Assembly: GCF_009720865.1 (NCBI RefSeq)
Contig: NZ_WNLA01000001.1
Location: 1 to 64,000 of the forward strand
Source: Pseudoduganella ginsengisoli
GTDB taxonomy: Bacteria; Pseudomonadota; Gammaproteobacteria; Burkholderiales; Burkholderiaceae_D
DNA length: 64,000 bases
Direction of reading: 5' to 3'
Below the pieces are notes generated by a model. That model was given only the letters and a program-made list of their open reading frames with translations. It was not told where the DNA came from and did no database searches. Both the position numbers and the translations under genes were made by a program. Below, piece after piece: positions 11,501 to 19,297 of this stretch. Every line of letters begins with the position of its first letter. The first letter of the stretch is position 1.

Positions 11501-13746
11501 CGCTCAATACAAGCCAGTTTATCAGCCTGTCCACCGACCAGATCCAGTCGCTGTCAACTGACCAGATGGGCTTGCTGAATTCCGCGCAATTGAGCGTATT
11601 GACGACCAGCCAGATGCGCGCGTTGTCGAGCAGCCAGCTGGGCGCACTGTCCAGCCTGTCCGGCTTTGGCACGACGCAGCTGGGCGCCCTGTCCAGCGAC
11701 CAGATCAGCTCAATTGGCGAAAGCCAGCTGGCCACCATCCGCACGTCGCAATTCTCTGCCCTGTCGAGCCGCCAGCTGTCGTACCTCAGTTCGGCGCAAA
11801 TTGCCATGCTCAATTCCGGCCAGGTGCGCTCGCTGACTGCCACGGCATTGAATGGCTTGAGCACGGCGCAAATCATCGCGCTGGACGCGGAAGATTTGAC
11901 GGCCATGCTGACGGCCCAGGTGGCGGCACTGCGTACCGACTTGATCGGCAGCTTGACCAATAGCCAGGTCGCGGCCATGACAACGACGCAACTGGCTGCG
12001 CTGAAGACGTCGCAGGTCAATGCCTTGAGCACCAGCCAGCTGGCGGCGCTGGACTCGCTGAGCGGCTTGACGACGACGCAATTGAATGCGCTGTCCACCC
12101 TGCAGCTGACTTCGCTGGATCAGACGCACATGGACACGCTGCGTACGGCCCAGATTGCCGGGCTGTCGTCGCGCCAGGTATCGTCGCTGACCACGCAGCA
12201 AATTGCCAGCCTGTCGACGCTGCAAGTGCGGGCCCTGTCGGCATCGGCGCTGGCTAACCTGTCGACCACGCAAGTGGCCGCCATCGAGCTGGACGACATT
12301 GCCGCGCTGTCTTCGTCGCAAGTGGCGGCGCTGAAGTCGCAGCATATTATGGCCATGAGCAATGACCAGCTGGCTGCGCTGAGCACGCGCACCGTGGCCG
12401 GCATGAGCACGGCACAAATTGCTGCGCTGTCCACGGTACAGCTGGGCGCATTCAGCAGTTTGGCGGGCCTGACGTCCACGCAAATTGCCGCGCTCAGCAC
12501 ATTGCAAGCGTCGGTATTGAATGCCGACCAGATCGACTCGTTGCGCACGAACCAGGCTGCCGCGCTGAGCACGCAAGCCATTGCTGCTTTCAGCACCGCG
12601 CAAATTGCCATGCTGACCAGCGCCCAGCTGAATGCGCTGTCGGTGCGTGCACTGAACGCCATGTCCACCTTGCAAATCAATGCCATTGAAGCGGCGGACT
12701 TCCAGGCACTGAAGTCGGCGCAAGTAGCGCTGCTGACTACCACGCAAGTGGCCGCCATCAGCACGGCCCTGATCGGCTTGCTGTCAACGTCGCAAATCCG
12801 CGCACTGAAGGCAACGCAAGTAGCCGTGCTGACGACGGACCAGCTGGTCAACATGACGGCTGCGGAATTTGCCGGCTTCTCGGCAACGCAAGTCAAAGCC
12901 TTTACGACGGCGCAACTGGCCGTGCTGACGACGGAACAAAAAGATGCATCGCCGCTGGGCAGCCCACTGCAGCTGGACCTGGCGGGCGATGGCATTGAAA
13001 CCATTTCGTTCGACCGCGGTGTGCTGTTTGATTTGTTTGGCACGGGCCAAAAGGTACAGACAGGCTGGGCAAGCAAAGGCGATGGCTTGCTGGCCCTGGA
13101 CCGCAACCACGATGGCACGATCAATGATGGCGGCGAGCTGTTCGGCACCTCGACCATCCTGGCCAATGGCAAGCATGCCAGCGACGGCTTTGCTGCGCTG
13201 GCCGAATTGGACAGCAATGGCGATGGCGTCATTGACAGCCAAGATGCCGTCTACGGTGACTTGCGCGTGTGGGTCGATGGCAATGCCGATGGCGTCAGCC
13301 AGGCAGGCGAATTGCGTTCACTGGCCGACGCGGGTGTGGCCAGCATTGCCACCGGCGCCCAAAGCGTCAGCGAAAAAGATGCAGGCAACTGGATCGGCAT
13401 GCGCGGCAGCTTCATTACGACGGATGGCTTGCAGCGGGGTGTCGCGGACGTCTGGTATACGACCAGCCGCAATGATGGCACAGGTTCCTTGCGTGACCAG
13501 GTCAGCTCGCTGACGCAAGCGATGTCCGGCTTTGCTGCGGAGTCCGGCAGTACGGCTGGCAGCCTGGCCTGGAATGCCGCGGCGCCGGCCACGGCGGCTA
13601 CCCTGGCCGCCGGGGTCGACTTGCTGGCGCGCGAACTGCGCAGCTATGCGGACCGCGCTGCAGACAGCGGCAACAGCACCGTCGCCAGCCTGACGGATGA
13701 CCAGAAACGGCGTGAACCGCCGCCAGGCATCCTGGCCGCGAAGTAA
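5554..13746 (+). CDS. Giant octapeptide-repeat protein with EF-hand-like C-terminal module
   Basis: A 2730-residue protein of unknown function. Residues 8-2465 are an uninterrupted chain of eight-residue units with consensus L-[TS]-[TS]-x-Q-[ILV]-x-A, of the form LTTDQIAA LTSAQVAA. After the repeats comes a non-repetitive module with LDLAGDGIETISFD and three calcium-loop sequences at about 2516-2528 (DRNHDGTINDGGE), 2553-2564 (DSNGDGVIDSQD) and 2575-2586 (DGNADGVSQAGE). Modules like this are found in large secreted RTX-type or adhesin-like proteins. No N-terminal signal peptide is present, so export, if any, would need a C-terminal signal (inference). A GGAG lies about 9 bases before the ATG. 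It follows fliR and ends at a strong terminator. It could be a surface adhesin or a flagellum-associated filament; neither is shown by the sequence. Confidence 0.9.
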   Translation: MSSIVPTFTTDQIVAFTTDQLVSFTTEEIRDLTTEQMVVLTTDQLPAFTTLQVAAMGSDDLAVLTSDQLPALTTLQVSILGTAQLRALGTAQLAAMETQDIAALRTAQVASLQSQQLAGLTTDAVMALTAAQVGAISSTQVMGLTSDQLAVLTTLQIGAISKSTLASLSTSQINTLSTTALSALTSSQLAALTSLQVPALTTDHIVALTSKQINGMLPASLAMLTTDQIAAIETDDIPGLTTAQLAALSDDQLASISTDQIIALSTAQVAALRSSTIANLTTAQIAAIETRDIAALTSRQVTALTDAQLAALTTDQMLAFESTDLRALTSAQIAVLTTDQLNALNTVAILTSTQLRGLTSDQIMALETQDLAGFSSGQLNALTADQVASLTSDQIIGFSASQFAAMPSGFLSRLSTAQIGQIETIDIAALRTNQIAKLGSEQIAALTTDQFNALNSTAISAFSTTQVAALTTEQLEALSTLAAMTSRQVAVLTTDQIAGLSTRNLVTLTSSQIGALTDDQVLALNSDQLIALTTRQFQGLKSSALVALSTDQIPLIETQDIAALLSTQLTKLTAAQIAALSTYQVAALSTASEAALTTLQISALSTAQLAALQSLAALTSRQFGAMTSDQIAALSTDSIATLKTSQVAALNADQLSAFTSDQVIALSGTQMKVLSTAALAGLSTAMVAAIESNDLAVMTSRQLASLGTDKIAALTTDQLPALTTALIAGLTMEQVAALSTDQLNALSSLSALTTRQFAVLTSNVIAGIDTADLQTLKTSQIAALQSQQAAALTTDQVIALTGAQMSSLNSAALQVLSSDQLQAIEISDLAGMRSNQLNKLLTNQIAALSTLQIANLTTSQLAGLTAEQKAAMTTDQLAALTSISSFTTAAIAALTTDQIASLSDATLATLRTSQVAALTSLQLQVLTSNQIAALTTQQYAALTTKQITALTTDQLPFIEIADLVALRTAQLAAMSTEQIEGLSTIQFANLTTQEVAGLTTLQIASLTQAKLDALSSLAPLSSRQLAALTTDQISVLAVSKITTLLSSQIAGLTSLQVGALTTEHIATFNTAQIRSLSTSTLAALSATQVAAIEDGDIAIMLTRQIAALTTDQIMALTVSQLGNFTTQQIAALSSVQLNAMSSDQIAALSSLGPISTAQIAGMTSTQIQAITLTQVAALRTTQLNAFNTDQIAFFSAAQIGALTTSQVASLPKNLLNALTSDQVPAIENEDIAVLTTSQMAGLSSAFAQALTQTQLVELTTREIAAMGSAALTVLTGDQLTALSTLTSLTSAQVGMLTSDQIPLLTDSDLQSLLTRQVAGMGSMQMTGLTTAQIVLLSSAQIRALSVKAIEAMTVDQVAAIEASDIPALSSRQISSFDTVQIAAMTTDQLRAMTSTGIAALTPDQLAALSDTQMASLGRISDYTTQMISAMSSARIAAMTVEDLQLLNTQQIAAINSLQSAALTTAQVVGLTTRQFAALSTRALSNLTATQIAQIENEDLAALTSMQVRSLTSTQLAALTLSQVASLSSTAVRALSSAQVAVLNTAQLGSLSTLAGLASAQIAALTSSQLASMSGDRLATLTSAQLGALSTSQLQILNTAQVAALDSKQFQSLSTRALAALTSTQFGAMEEVDLAALRSNQVAVLTTSQLGVLSAAQLAALPSAGIGQLSSVQASVLNTLQIAALTTAQVRALASRTIAALTTTQIAAMEAEDLGAMRTAQIRALTTAQLAVLSQAQLEALGSDQLSALSTAQMAALSSTQFNLLDSLVFMTPTQVAALPTERIATLDSAKLEQLRSAQLAAMTTRQIAAMTTAQLSALNTAQWRAIDADAVAALNTFQIAHLDVDDLAALLTAQVAALRTDQVSALTADELGALTSPQLGALNSLQMSALSTANLAALTSLQGFTTKQLFGLSSTQLMSLDEAHLSTLRTSQIAGLNSVQLSWLTTAQISLLNTQQFRALTSKALDGLTTTQLRALSADNLLALNTSQFISLSTDQIQSLSTDQMGLLNSAQLSVLTTSQMRALSSSQLGALSSLSGFGTTQLGALSSDQISSIGESQLATIRTSQFSALSSRQLSYLSSAQIAMLNSGQVRSLTATALNGLSTAQIIALDAEDLTAMLTAQVAALRTDLIGSLTNSQVAAMTTTQLAALKTSQVNALSTSQLAALDSLSGLTTTQLNALSTLQLTSLDQTHMDTLRTAQIAGLSSRQVSSLTTQQIASLSTLQVRALSASALANLSTTQVAAIELDDIAALSSSQVAALKSQHIMAMSNDQLAALSTRTVAGMSTAQIAALSTVQLGAFSSLAGLTSTQIAALSTLQASVLNADQIDSLRTNQAAALSTQAIAAFSTAQIAMLTSAQLNALSVRALNAMSTLQINAIEAADFQALKSAQVALLTTTQVAAISTALIGLLSTSQIRALKATQVAVLTTDQLVNMTAAEFAGFSATQVKAFTTAQLAVLTTEQKDASPLGSPLQLDLAGDGIETISFDRGVLFDLFGTGQKVQTGWASKGDGLLALDRNHDGTINDGGELFGTSTILANGKHASDGFAALAELDSNGDGVIDSQDAVYGDLRVWVDGNADGVSQAGELRSLADAGVASIATGAQSVSEKDAGNWIGMRGSFITTDGLQRGVADVWYTTSRNDGTGSLRDQVSSLTQAMSGFAAESGSTAGSLAWNAAAPATAATLAAGVDLLARELRSYADRAADSGNSTVASLTDDQKRREPPPGILAAK
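5575..12948 (+). repeat. Coding repeat array: 296 octads plus 15 hexads with a 402-bp higher-order period
   Basis: The 7374 bp equal 2458 codons, which is exactly 296 units of 8 plus 15 units of 6. An acidic octad of the form IExxDIAA starts at 5839, 6247, 6415, then every 402 bp to 10435, then at 10675 and every 402 bp to 12685. A six-residue unit such as LSTLAA follows each regular acidic octad at exactly 168 bp (6583, 6985, ... 10201, then 10843 ... 12451). Each superunit is therefore 134 residues. The DNA copies have diverged; only the protein pattern and spacing are strict. Confidence 0.9.
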
Positions 13747-13750
13747 GACG

Positions 13751-13774
13751 AAACGGGGCTGCGGCCCCGTTTTA
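13751..13774 (+). terminator. Rho-independent terminator of the giant repeat gene
   Basis: A perfect 9-bp stem (aaacggggc / gccccgttt) with a 4-base loop ends in a short T run, 5 bp after the stop codon of the repeat protein. Confidence 0.85.
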
Positions 13775-13793
13775 CATGGTTCGGAGCACAAAG

Positions 13794-13830
13794 CAAAACG
13801 CCCGGCGCACTGGTGAAGTGCGCCGGGCGT
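13794..13830 (-). terminator. Rho-independent terminator of the flg operon
   Basis: A perfect 13-bp stem (acgcccggcgcac / gtgcgccgggcgt) with a 7-base loop. Read on the - strand it is followed by TTTT, 21 bp downstream of the flgL stop. Together with the neighbouring + strand hairpin it insulates two convergent transcripts. Confidence 0.85.
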
Positions 13831-13851
13831 TGCAGTTCAAGCTGGCTGTGA

Positions 13852-15111
13852 TCAGCCGATGAAATTAAACAGCGACAGGCTGGTCAACGTCTTATACGAC
13901 TTTTGCGCAGCTTCCAGGCTGATTTGCTGCTGCGTGAAATTCGAGATGGCGGTAATGGTGTCGACATCCTGCAAGTCCGACAACGTGGACGCGTACTGGA
14001 TATTCAAGTCTTCACCGGCACTGTCCAGGTAATCCATTTCTTTCAGCCGCGCGCCCACCGATGCGCGCACCGACAGCACGTTATCGATGGCATTGTCGAT
14101 ATTCGCATTGGCCGAGTTCAGCAGGTTATTCAGCTTGGCCTGCCCCACTTCCCCCGTCGCATCCGAGCGCAATGCAGTAATCACGTCTTGCAAGGTCTCG
14201 AAAATGGATTTCTTGTTGCTGGGATTGACGGTGAACTTGTCCTGGTCTGCCGGATTGCCGTGAATCTCAAATTGCAGCCCGTCAAATGCAATGGTTTCGC
14301 CGCTCTTGTAGGGAATCGGGTCGGGTGGATTCGGATTCGGTGGAACAGGCTGGCCCAAAGTCAAATCCGTGACGGTGTACGTGACCGTGTCGGGGATACC
14401 TGGCGAGCCTGGAGTCCGGCTGAAATTGATTTCATACTGGTGGTTCGTGATGGCATTGGCATCCGTCACGGAACCGGGCGAAATAATGCCGCTGCCGCCC
14501 CGCGTCACGTTGGCGGGATCGGCGCCGGTTTGGAAGGTGCCATTGCCGGTCGGGTTCGCTTCAAAAATCGATGAGCCGGAATCGCTGATGGCCAGTGTAC
14601 GCGTGGATCCCACCTGCAGCGTGCGCTCGCCCTGGTCGCCCTGGTAAATGGCGCCGGTCGATGTACGGGCAAAGGGAATGCTGTCTTTGTAGCCGGAAAA
14701 CAGGTAGCCGCCGGCGCCATCGGCCGTATTGGCAATACCCAGCAAGTCCGTCAAGCGCGCTTCCAGTTCCACCGCGATCATGCCGCGGTCTGCGTTGGTC
14801 ATCGAACCATTACCGCCATTTACTGCCAGGGTTTTCACGTCTTGCAGCAGCGACGTGGTGGAGGACAGCGCCACTTCCTCTTGCGACAGCGACGAGCGGG
14901 CATTTTGCCGGTTTGTCACCAGCTGCGTATTGACGGATTGCGATTGCGTGATTTCCAGCGCACGGGCCGTGGCAATCGGATCATCGGACGGCGCCAGGTT
15001 TTTACGGCCAGTGGACAGCTGTTGCTGGATTCTCGACATATTCGTCTGCAGCGACGCCAGCTGGTTCTTGCCGTGATCGAAAATCGTCCTGGTGCTAATG
15101 CGCATAATCAT
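13852..15111 (-). CDS. flgL: Flagellar hook-filament junction protein FlgL (HAP3)
   Basis: FlgL forms the second junction layer between hook and flagellin filament. The 419 residues have flagellin-like coiled-coil ends: RISTRTIFDHGKNQLASLQTNMSRIQQQLSTG near the N-terminus and a matching C-terminal helix ending in KTLTSLSLFNFIG. The middle is a variable domain. The chosen ATG has AAGGAG 7 bases upstream; a second ATG two codons later is less well placed. It is the last gene of the flg operon and lies 11 bp after flgK. Confidence 0.96.
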   Translation of the reverse strand: MIMRISTRTIFDHGKNQLASLQTNMSRIQQQLSTGRKNLAPSDDPIATARALEITQSQSVNTQLVTNRQNARSSLSQEEVALSSTTSLLQDVKTLAVNGGNGSMTNADRGMIAVELEARLTDLLGIANTADGAGGYLFSGYKDSIPFARTSTGAIYQGDQGERTLQVGSTRTLAISDSGSSIFEANPTGNGTFQTGADPANVTRGGSGIISPGSVTDANAITNHQYEINFSRTPGSPGIPDTVTYTVTDLTLGQPVPPNPNPPDPIPYKSGETIAFDGLQFEIHGNPADQDKFTVNPSNKKSIFETLQDVITALRSDATGEVGQAKLNNLLNSANANIDNAIDNVLSVRASVGARLKEMDYLDSAGEDLNIQYASTLSDLQDVDTITAISNFTQQQISLEAAQKSYKTLTSLSLFNFIG

Positions 15112-15122
15112 GATAAAACTCC

Positions 15123-17090
15123 TTAGCGGCCCAGCGAGACCAACACATCAAACAACTGGCTGGCAATTTGCATCACCTTGCCTGCCGCCTGGTAAGCCTG
15201 CTGATAGCGCAGCAATTCCGCCGCTTCTTCATCCAAATTCACGCCGACCACGCTTTGGTAAGCGTTATTGGCTTGCTCGGCTGCGGCATCCGCTGCCAGC
15301 CCGCCAATTTGCACTTCACGCGCCTTGTTGCCAACCGCGTTGACCATGGCGGCATAGCCGCTCTGGAACGTGGTCTTACCGTTATTCAAAACATTCTTGG
15401 TTTGCAGGGCCGCCAGCAACGCGCCATTGCGGTTGTCTTTGGTGCCGCCCGCATTGGGCGCTGTCACGGAAAATTTATCGTTGTTGCCGGGCGTGCCCGT
15501 CACGGCCACACTGATGCCGCCAAACGTGAAGGTATCGCCATCCGTGTACGGGATCGGTGTCGTACCGGCAGGATAAGTGGTCGAGTTGCCATTGATGCCT
15601 TTGACCACGACGTCTTGCGCTGCCGGGAAGCCCGTGAAGCCACCGGCTGCCTGGTCGTAGGTCAGCGTTACGGTGCCAGTCAACGTATTGGCGGGATCCA
15701 GGAAAGCCGCATCGACGGAACCCGCACTGATCTTGCCATTGCCCGTATTGGTCAGCGGTGCATTGGTGGTAATCGGCGCAGCCAGCGCAATCTTGCCGAC
15801 GTCCGTCAGCGCCACGCTGATATCGGACGCGGCATTGGCAGTCGGGTTGATGACAAAATGGTCGCCGGTCTGGGGCACACCGGTGATCGTATATTCAACG
15901 CCGTCGATCACTTGCGGTACCGTTTGCGGGAATGGCGAAATCAGCGTGGACTGGCCATCCGACTGGCGTTTCAGGTACAGGTTGGTGCCGTCGTAATTCA
16001 AATCATAGGAACTGGTGGTCAGCGCACTGGCGTCTTTGACGATACCCGTGACTTTCGCGGTACCCAGCGGCGAATTGCGCACGTCGATGCCGACGCCCAC
16101 CTCGATATCCTTGAAGAACTTGGTCCCCATATCGCCGTTGCGGTCTTGCCCCAACTGGTGCTGCGCATTGAACGCAGCGGCAATCCCCGCCGCCACCTGC
16201 CCCAGCTGTGCCTGGGCCTGGTCCAGCGATTCGCTGCGGAATTTCAACAGTGCCCCCAGCGAACCGCCGCCCATCAGCGACGAATCCGGCAACGTCGACA
16301 CTTTATCGCCGGCGACATAGCCAATCGCCAGCTTGCCCACATCCGTCAAGGACGTTTGCGTGGCCAGTTCATAATTGCGGTTGCCGATGACCAGTGGCTG
16401 GCCCGTGCCGATCGACACGGTCAGCGTATTGCTGGCGCCCTTTTCCACATTGACCTTGACCAGCTTGTTCATTTCGCGGATCAACTGGTCGCGCTGGTCC
16501 AGCAAGTCATTCGGCAGGCGTGATGCATCGGCGGATAAACCGGCAATGTCATTGTTCAACTGCGCAATTTTCGACGCATAAGAATTGATCTGGCTAACCG
16601 ACGTCTCGACTTCCGCATTGACGCCCTGCCCGATTTCCGTCAAGCGCTCGCTCATGCTGTGGAAGCGTCCCGCCAGCGTATTGGCAGTCGACAGCAGCGC
16701 GCTGCGCGACGCATCGGTCGCAGGGTTGGACGCCGCATCTTGCACGCCCTTGAAGAAATCCTGCAGCGCCGGCGTCAAGCCGGACGTGGAATCGGCCAGC
16801 AGGTTGTCGATCTGGCTGACTTGCGCGTAATAGCCATTTTGCTCAGCCTGCGTGGACTGGGCATTCATGAGCGTTTTGTTAAGGAAATCATCATACTGGC
16901 GCACGATGGCCGTCACCGTCGTACCGGTACCCAGGAAGAAACCGCCGGTCGCTTCCGGCTGCGCATTGCCCTGCAACACCGTCTGGCGGCTGTAACCTTC
17001 CACGTTGGCGTTGGCGATGTTGTGCCCGGTCGTGGACAGACCGATCTGCGCCGCCATTAAACCCGTTTTACCTACGCTCAGGATACTCAT
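15123..17090 (-). CDS. flgK: Flagellar hook-associated protein FlgK (HAP1)
   Basis: FlgK caps the hook and joins it to FlgL. The 655-residue protein starts with the rod/hook-type motif (GLMAAQIGLSTTGHNIANAN) and ends with the family C-terminus containing NLDEEAAELLRYQQAYQAAGK. The length exceeds the roughly 550 residues of enterobacterial FlgK because of an enlarged central domain. A sigma-28-like promoter lies 34 bp upstream, so flgKL can be transcribed late as well as from the flgB promoter. Confidence 0.96.
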   Translation of the reverse strand: MSILSVGKTGLMAAQIGLSTTGHNIANANVEGYSRQTVLQGNAQPEATGGFFLGTGTTVTAIVRQYDDFLNKTLMNAQSTQAEQNGYYAQVSQIDNLLADSTSGLTPALQDFFKGVQDAASNPATDASRSALLSTANTLAGRFHSMSERLTEIGQGVNAEVETSVSQINSYASKIAQLNNDIAGLSADASRLPNDLLDQRDQLIREMNKLVKVNVEKGASNTLTVSIGTGQPLVIGNRNYELATQTSLTDVGKLAIGYVAGDKVSTLPDSSLMGGGSLGALLKFRSESLDQAQAQLGQVAAGIAAAFNAQHQLGQDRNGDMGTKFFKDIEVGVGIDVRNSPLGTAKVTGIVKDASALTTSSYDLNYDGTNLYLKRQSDGQSTLISPFPQTVPQVIDGVEYTITGVPQTGDHFVINPTANAASDISVALTDVGKIALAAPITTNAPLTNTGNGKISAGSVDAAFLDPANTLTGTVTLTYDQAAGGFTGFPAAQDVVVKGINGNSTTYPAGTTPIPYTDGDTFTFGGISVAVTGTPGNNDKFSVTAPNAGGTKDNRNGALLAALQTKNVLNNGKTTFQSGYAAMVNAVGNKAREVQIGGLAADAAAEQANNAYQSVVGVNLDEEAAELLRYQQAYQAAGKVMQIASQLFDVLVSLGR

Positions 17091-17123
17091 GATGAAGTGT
17101 GCTTTTTTGCTTGATCTGTATAG

Positions 17124-17150
17124 TCTACGGCAGGCTACGCTAAAACTTGA
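17124..17150 (-). promoter_or_regulatory. Sigma-28 (FliA)-type promoter upstream of flgK
   Basis: On the - strand the sequence reads TCAA, 15 bases, GCCGTAGA, close to the FliA consensus TAAA-N15-GCCGATAA. It lies in the 107-bp gap between flgJ and flgK and has the same architecture as the site in front of flgM. Confidence 0.65.
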
Positions 17151-17197
17151 AATTCCGGGCGGCTACAGTACCGTACCGGCCGGAAAGATTGCCATCC

Positions 17198-18133
17198 TTA
17201 CACCAGGGAACGCTTGATGATGCTGGTGAGTTTGGCCGCGTAGTTCGGATCGGTGGCATAGCCGGCACGTTGTAACCCTTGGGCGAATTTCGTCGCGTCG
17301 CCGGCGTTGGCCAGCACTTTTTCATAGCGAGGGTTACTACTTAACAATTTTGCATAATCCTTGAAGCTCTCCGCATAGCTGTCATAGGCGCGGAAACGCT
17401 CGACCTTGCGCTGCGCCACGCCATTGACGTATTCCGTCGTGACGGTTTGCACGGTCTTGCCTTTCCAGTCCGAGCCCGCCTTGATGCCGAACAGATTGTG
17501 GCTGTTGGTGCCGTCGCGGCCCTTGATTTCACGGCGCCCCCAGCCGCTTTCCAGCGCTGCCTGGCCCAGCATGAACTTGGCGGGTATGCCGGTGGTTTTC
17601 GAGGCTTCATCGGCATGGCTGCCCAGCTTGTCCTGGAATGCGCGCACATGGGGCGCCTGGCCGGCGCGGGCCGCTTCCTGCTCCGGCGTCAACGCGGTTT
17701 TCGCGTCCATGCCGCCCACGGCTTCCAGTGCTTTTTGCAAACGCTGCGCGGCCAGCGCCGACGTGCCGTCCTGCCCCGTCAGCAAACTTTCATCGCCCAG
17801 TTTCAATGCTTGCGCATTTTGCGTCTGCGACAGCTGGCGCACCAGCACGTCCGCCAGGCCCACGCCCTTGTTGGCCAGGTTCTGGCTGGTTTGCTGGTCC
17901 AGCATGGCTGTAAACGTCTTGGTTTGCTGGCTATCCATCATGCCGTCTTGCGGCGTCGCGTCGCGCATGCTTTTCATTACCATGTTTAAGAACATGGCTT
18001 CGAACTGTTTCGCAGCGCCTTTCAACGCTTCCGGGGAGCCCTCTTTGGCTTGCTGGCGCAGCGCGCCCATGCCCTTGACATCGGTGGCCAGTGAAGCAGA
18101 CAGGTCGGTAGCAACGGGACTTTGACGGATCAT
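17198..18133 (-). CDS. flgJ: Flagellar rod assembly protein / peptidoglycan hydrolase FlgJ
   Basis: FlgJ caps the growing rod and locally digests peptidoglycan. Among the 311 residues, the N-terminal rod-binding domain (about 1-110, with KQFEAMFLNMVMKSMRDA) is followed by a linker and a C-terminal glucosaminidase domain (about 155-311) with ALESGWGRREI, whose Glu is the expected catalytic residue. This two-domain form is usual for beta- and gammaproteobacteria. It lies 7 bp after flgI. Confidence 0.96.
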   Translation of the reverse strand: MIRQSPVATDLSASLATDVKGMGALRQQAKEGSPEALKGAAKQFEAMFLNMVMKSMRDATPQDGMMDSQQTKTFTAMLDQQTSQNLANKGVGLADVLVRQLSQTQNAQALKLGDESLLTGQDGTSALAAQRLQKALEAVGGMDAKTALTPEQEAARAGQAPHVRAFQDKLGSHADEASKTTGIPAKFMLGQAALESGWGRREIKGRDGTNSHNLFGIKAGSDWKGKTVQTVTTEYVNGVAQRKVERFRAYDSYAESFKDYAKLLSSNPRYEKVLANAGDATKFAQGLQRAGYATDPNYAAKLTSIIKRSLV

Positions 18134-18140
18134 GGCGGCC

Positions 18141-19295
18141 TCAGATGATTTCCAGTTCAGCGCGCAATGCGCCTGCGCTCTTCATCGCTTGCAGGATGGC
18201 CAGCAAATCCTGCGGCGTGGCGCCAATGGCATTCAGGGCTTTGACGACATCGGCCAGCGAGGCGCCGCCATTGACCAGCATGACTTTGCCGCTGTCTTTC
18301 TTGATGTCGATCTGGCTGTTTTGCGTGACCACGGTTTGTCCGGCCGACAACGCATTAGGCTGGCTCACTTGCGGATCCGCACTGACGGAGACGGACAGGT
18401 TGCCATGCGATATCGCGCACGTCTCCAGGGTCACGGCCTGGTTCATGACAACGGAACCGGTGCGCGCATTCATGATCACTTTGGCCGCCTGTTTGGCTGG
18501 ATTGACTTCCAGCGCTTCCAGCGCACCGATAAACGAGACGCGCAAGTCCGACGACGAAGGCGCCTGCACGCGGATCACACGGCCATCAAGCGCATACGCA
18601 ATGCCGGAACCATATTTATCGTTGATGGCTTCCACCACGCGGCTCACGGTGGCGAAATCCGTGTCTTTCAATTCCAGGCGGATCATATTGTTCTCGCCCA
18701 CATTCGATGCCACGGCGCGTTCCACTGTCGCACCGCCGGAAATGCGGCCCACGGACAAGTGATTGACGACTACCGAGCTGCCGCCCGATTGCGCGCCCAC
18801 GCCGCCCACGAGGATATTACCTTGCGCCATGCCATACACCTGGCCATCGGCGCCTTTCAGCGGCGTCATCAGCAAGGTGCCGCCGCGCAGGCTTTTTGCG
18901 TTACCCATGGACGACACCGTCACGTCCAGCAACTGGCCTGGCTGGGCAAATGGCGGCAGCGACGCCGTCACCATCACGGCCGCCACGTTTTTCAATTGCA
19001 GGCTGGAGGCTGATGGCAGCGTGATGCCCATTTGCTGCAGCATCGATGCAATGGTTTGCACGGTAAATGGCGTTTGCGTGGTCTGGTCGCCCGTGCCGTC
19101 CAGGCCGATGACGAGGCCATAGCCCATCAACTGGTTGCTGCGCACGCCGGCGATATTGGCCAGGTCTTTGATGCGTTCAGCATGGGCGCCAGGGGCCAGC
19201 GCCAGCAGGGCCGCCAGCAGCAAACCCGTAGGGCGGACTCTACGAGGCCGCCATGCTTGCGCCACAGCATAAATGGTTTGAACGATGGTTTTCAT
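18141..19295 (-). CDS. flgI: Flagellar P-ring protein FlgI
   Basis: FlgI forms the periplasmic P ring around the rod. The 384-residue precursor has a long N-terminal signal peptide (about residues 1-39, hydrophobic core LLLAALLALAPGAHA) and then the strongly conserved start ERIKDLANIAGVRSNQLMGY. It has the family's normal mature length. Only 2 bp separate it from flgH, so the two ring genes are coupled. Confidence 0.97.
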   Translation of the reverse strand: MKTIVQTIYAVAQAWRPRRVRPTGLLLAALLALAPGAHAERIKDLANIAGVRSNQLMGYGLVIGLDGTGDQTTQTPFTVQTIASMLQQMGITLPSASSLQLKNVAAVMVTASLPPFAQPGQLLDVTVSSMGNAKSLRGGTLLMTPLKGADGQVYGMAQGNILVGGVGAQSGGSSVVVNHLSVGRISGGATVERAVASNVGENNMIRLELKDTDFATVSRVVEAINDKYGSGIAYALDGRVIRVQAPSSSDLRVSFIGALEALEVNPAKQAAKVIMNARTGSVVMNQAVTLETCAISHGNLSVSVSADPQVSQPNALSAGQTVVTQNSQIDIKKDSGKVMLVNGGASLADVVKALNAIGATPQDLLAILQAMKSAGALRAELEII

Positions 19296-19297
19296 GA

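Noticed and set aside
5575-12948. Direct repeats resembling a CRISPR array
   Set aside because: Units of 24 bp are contiguous, in frame, diverged at DNA level and without spacers, so this is a coding repeat.
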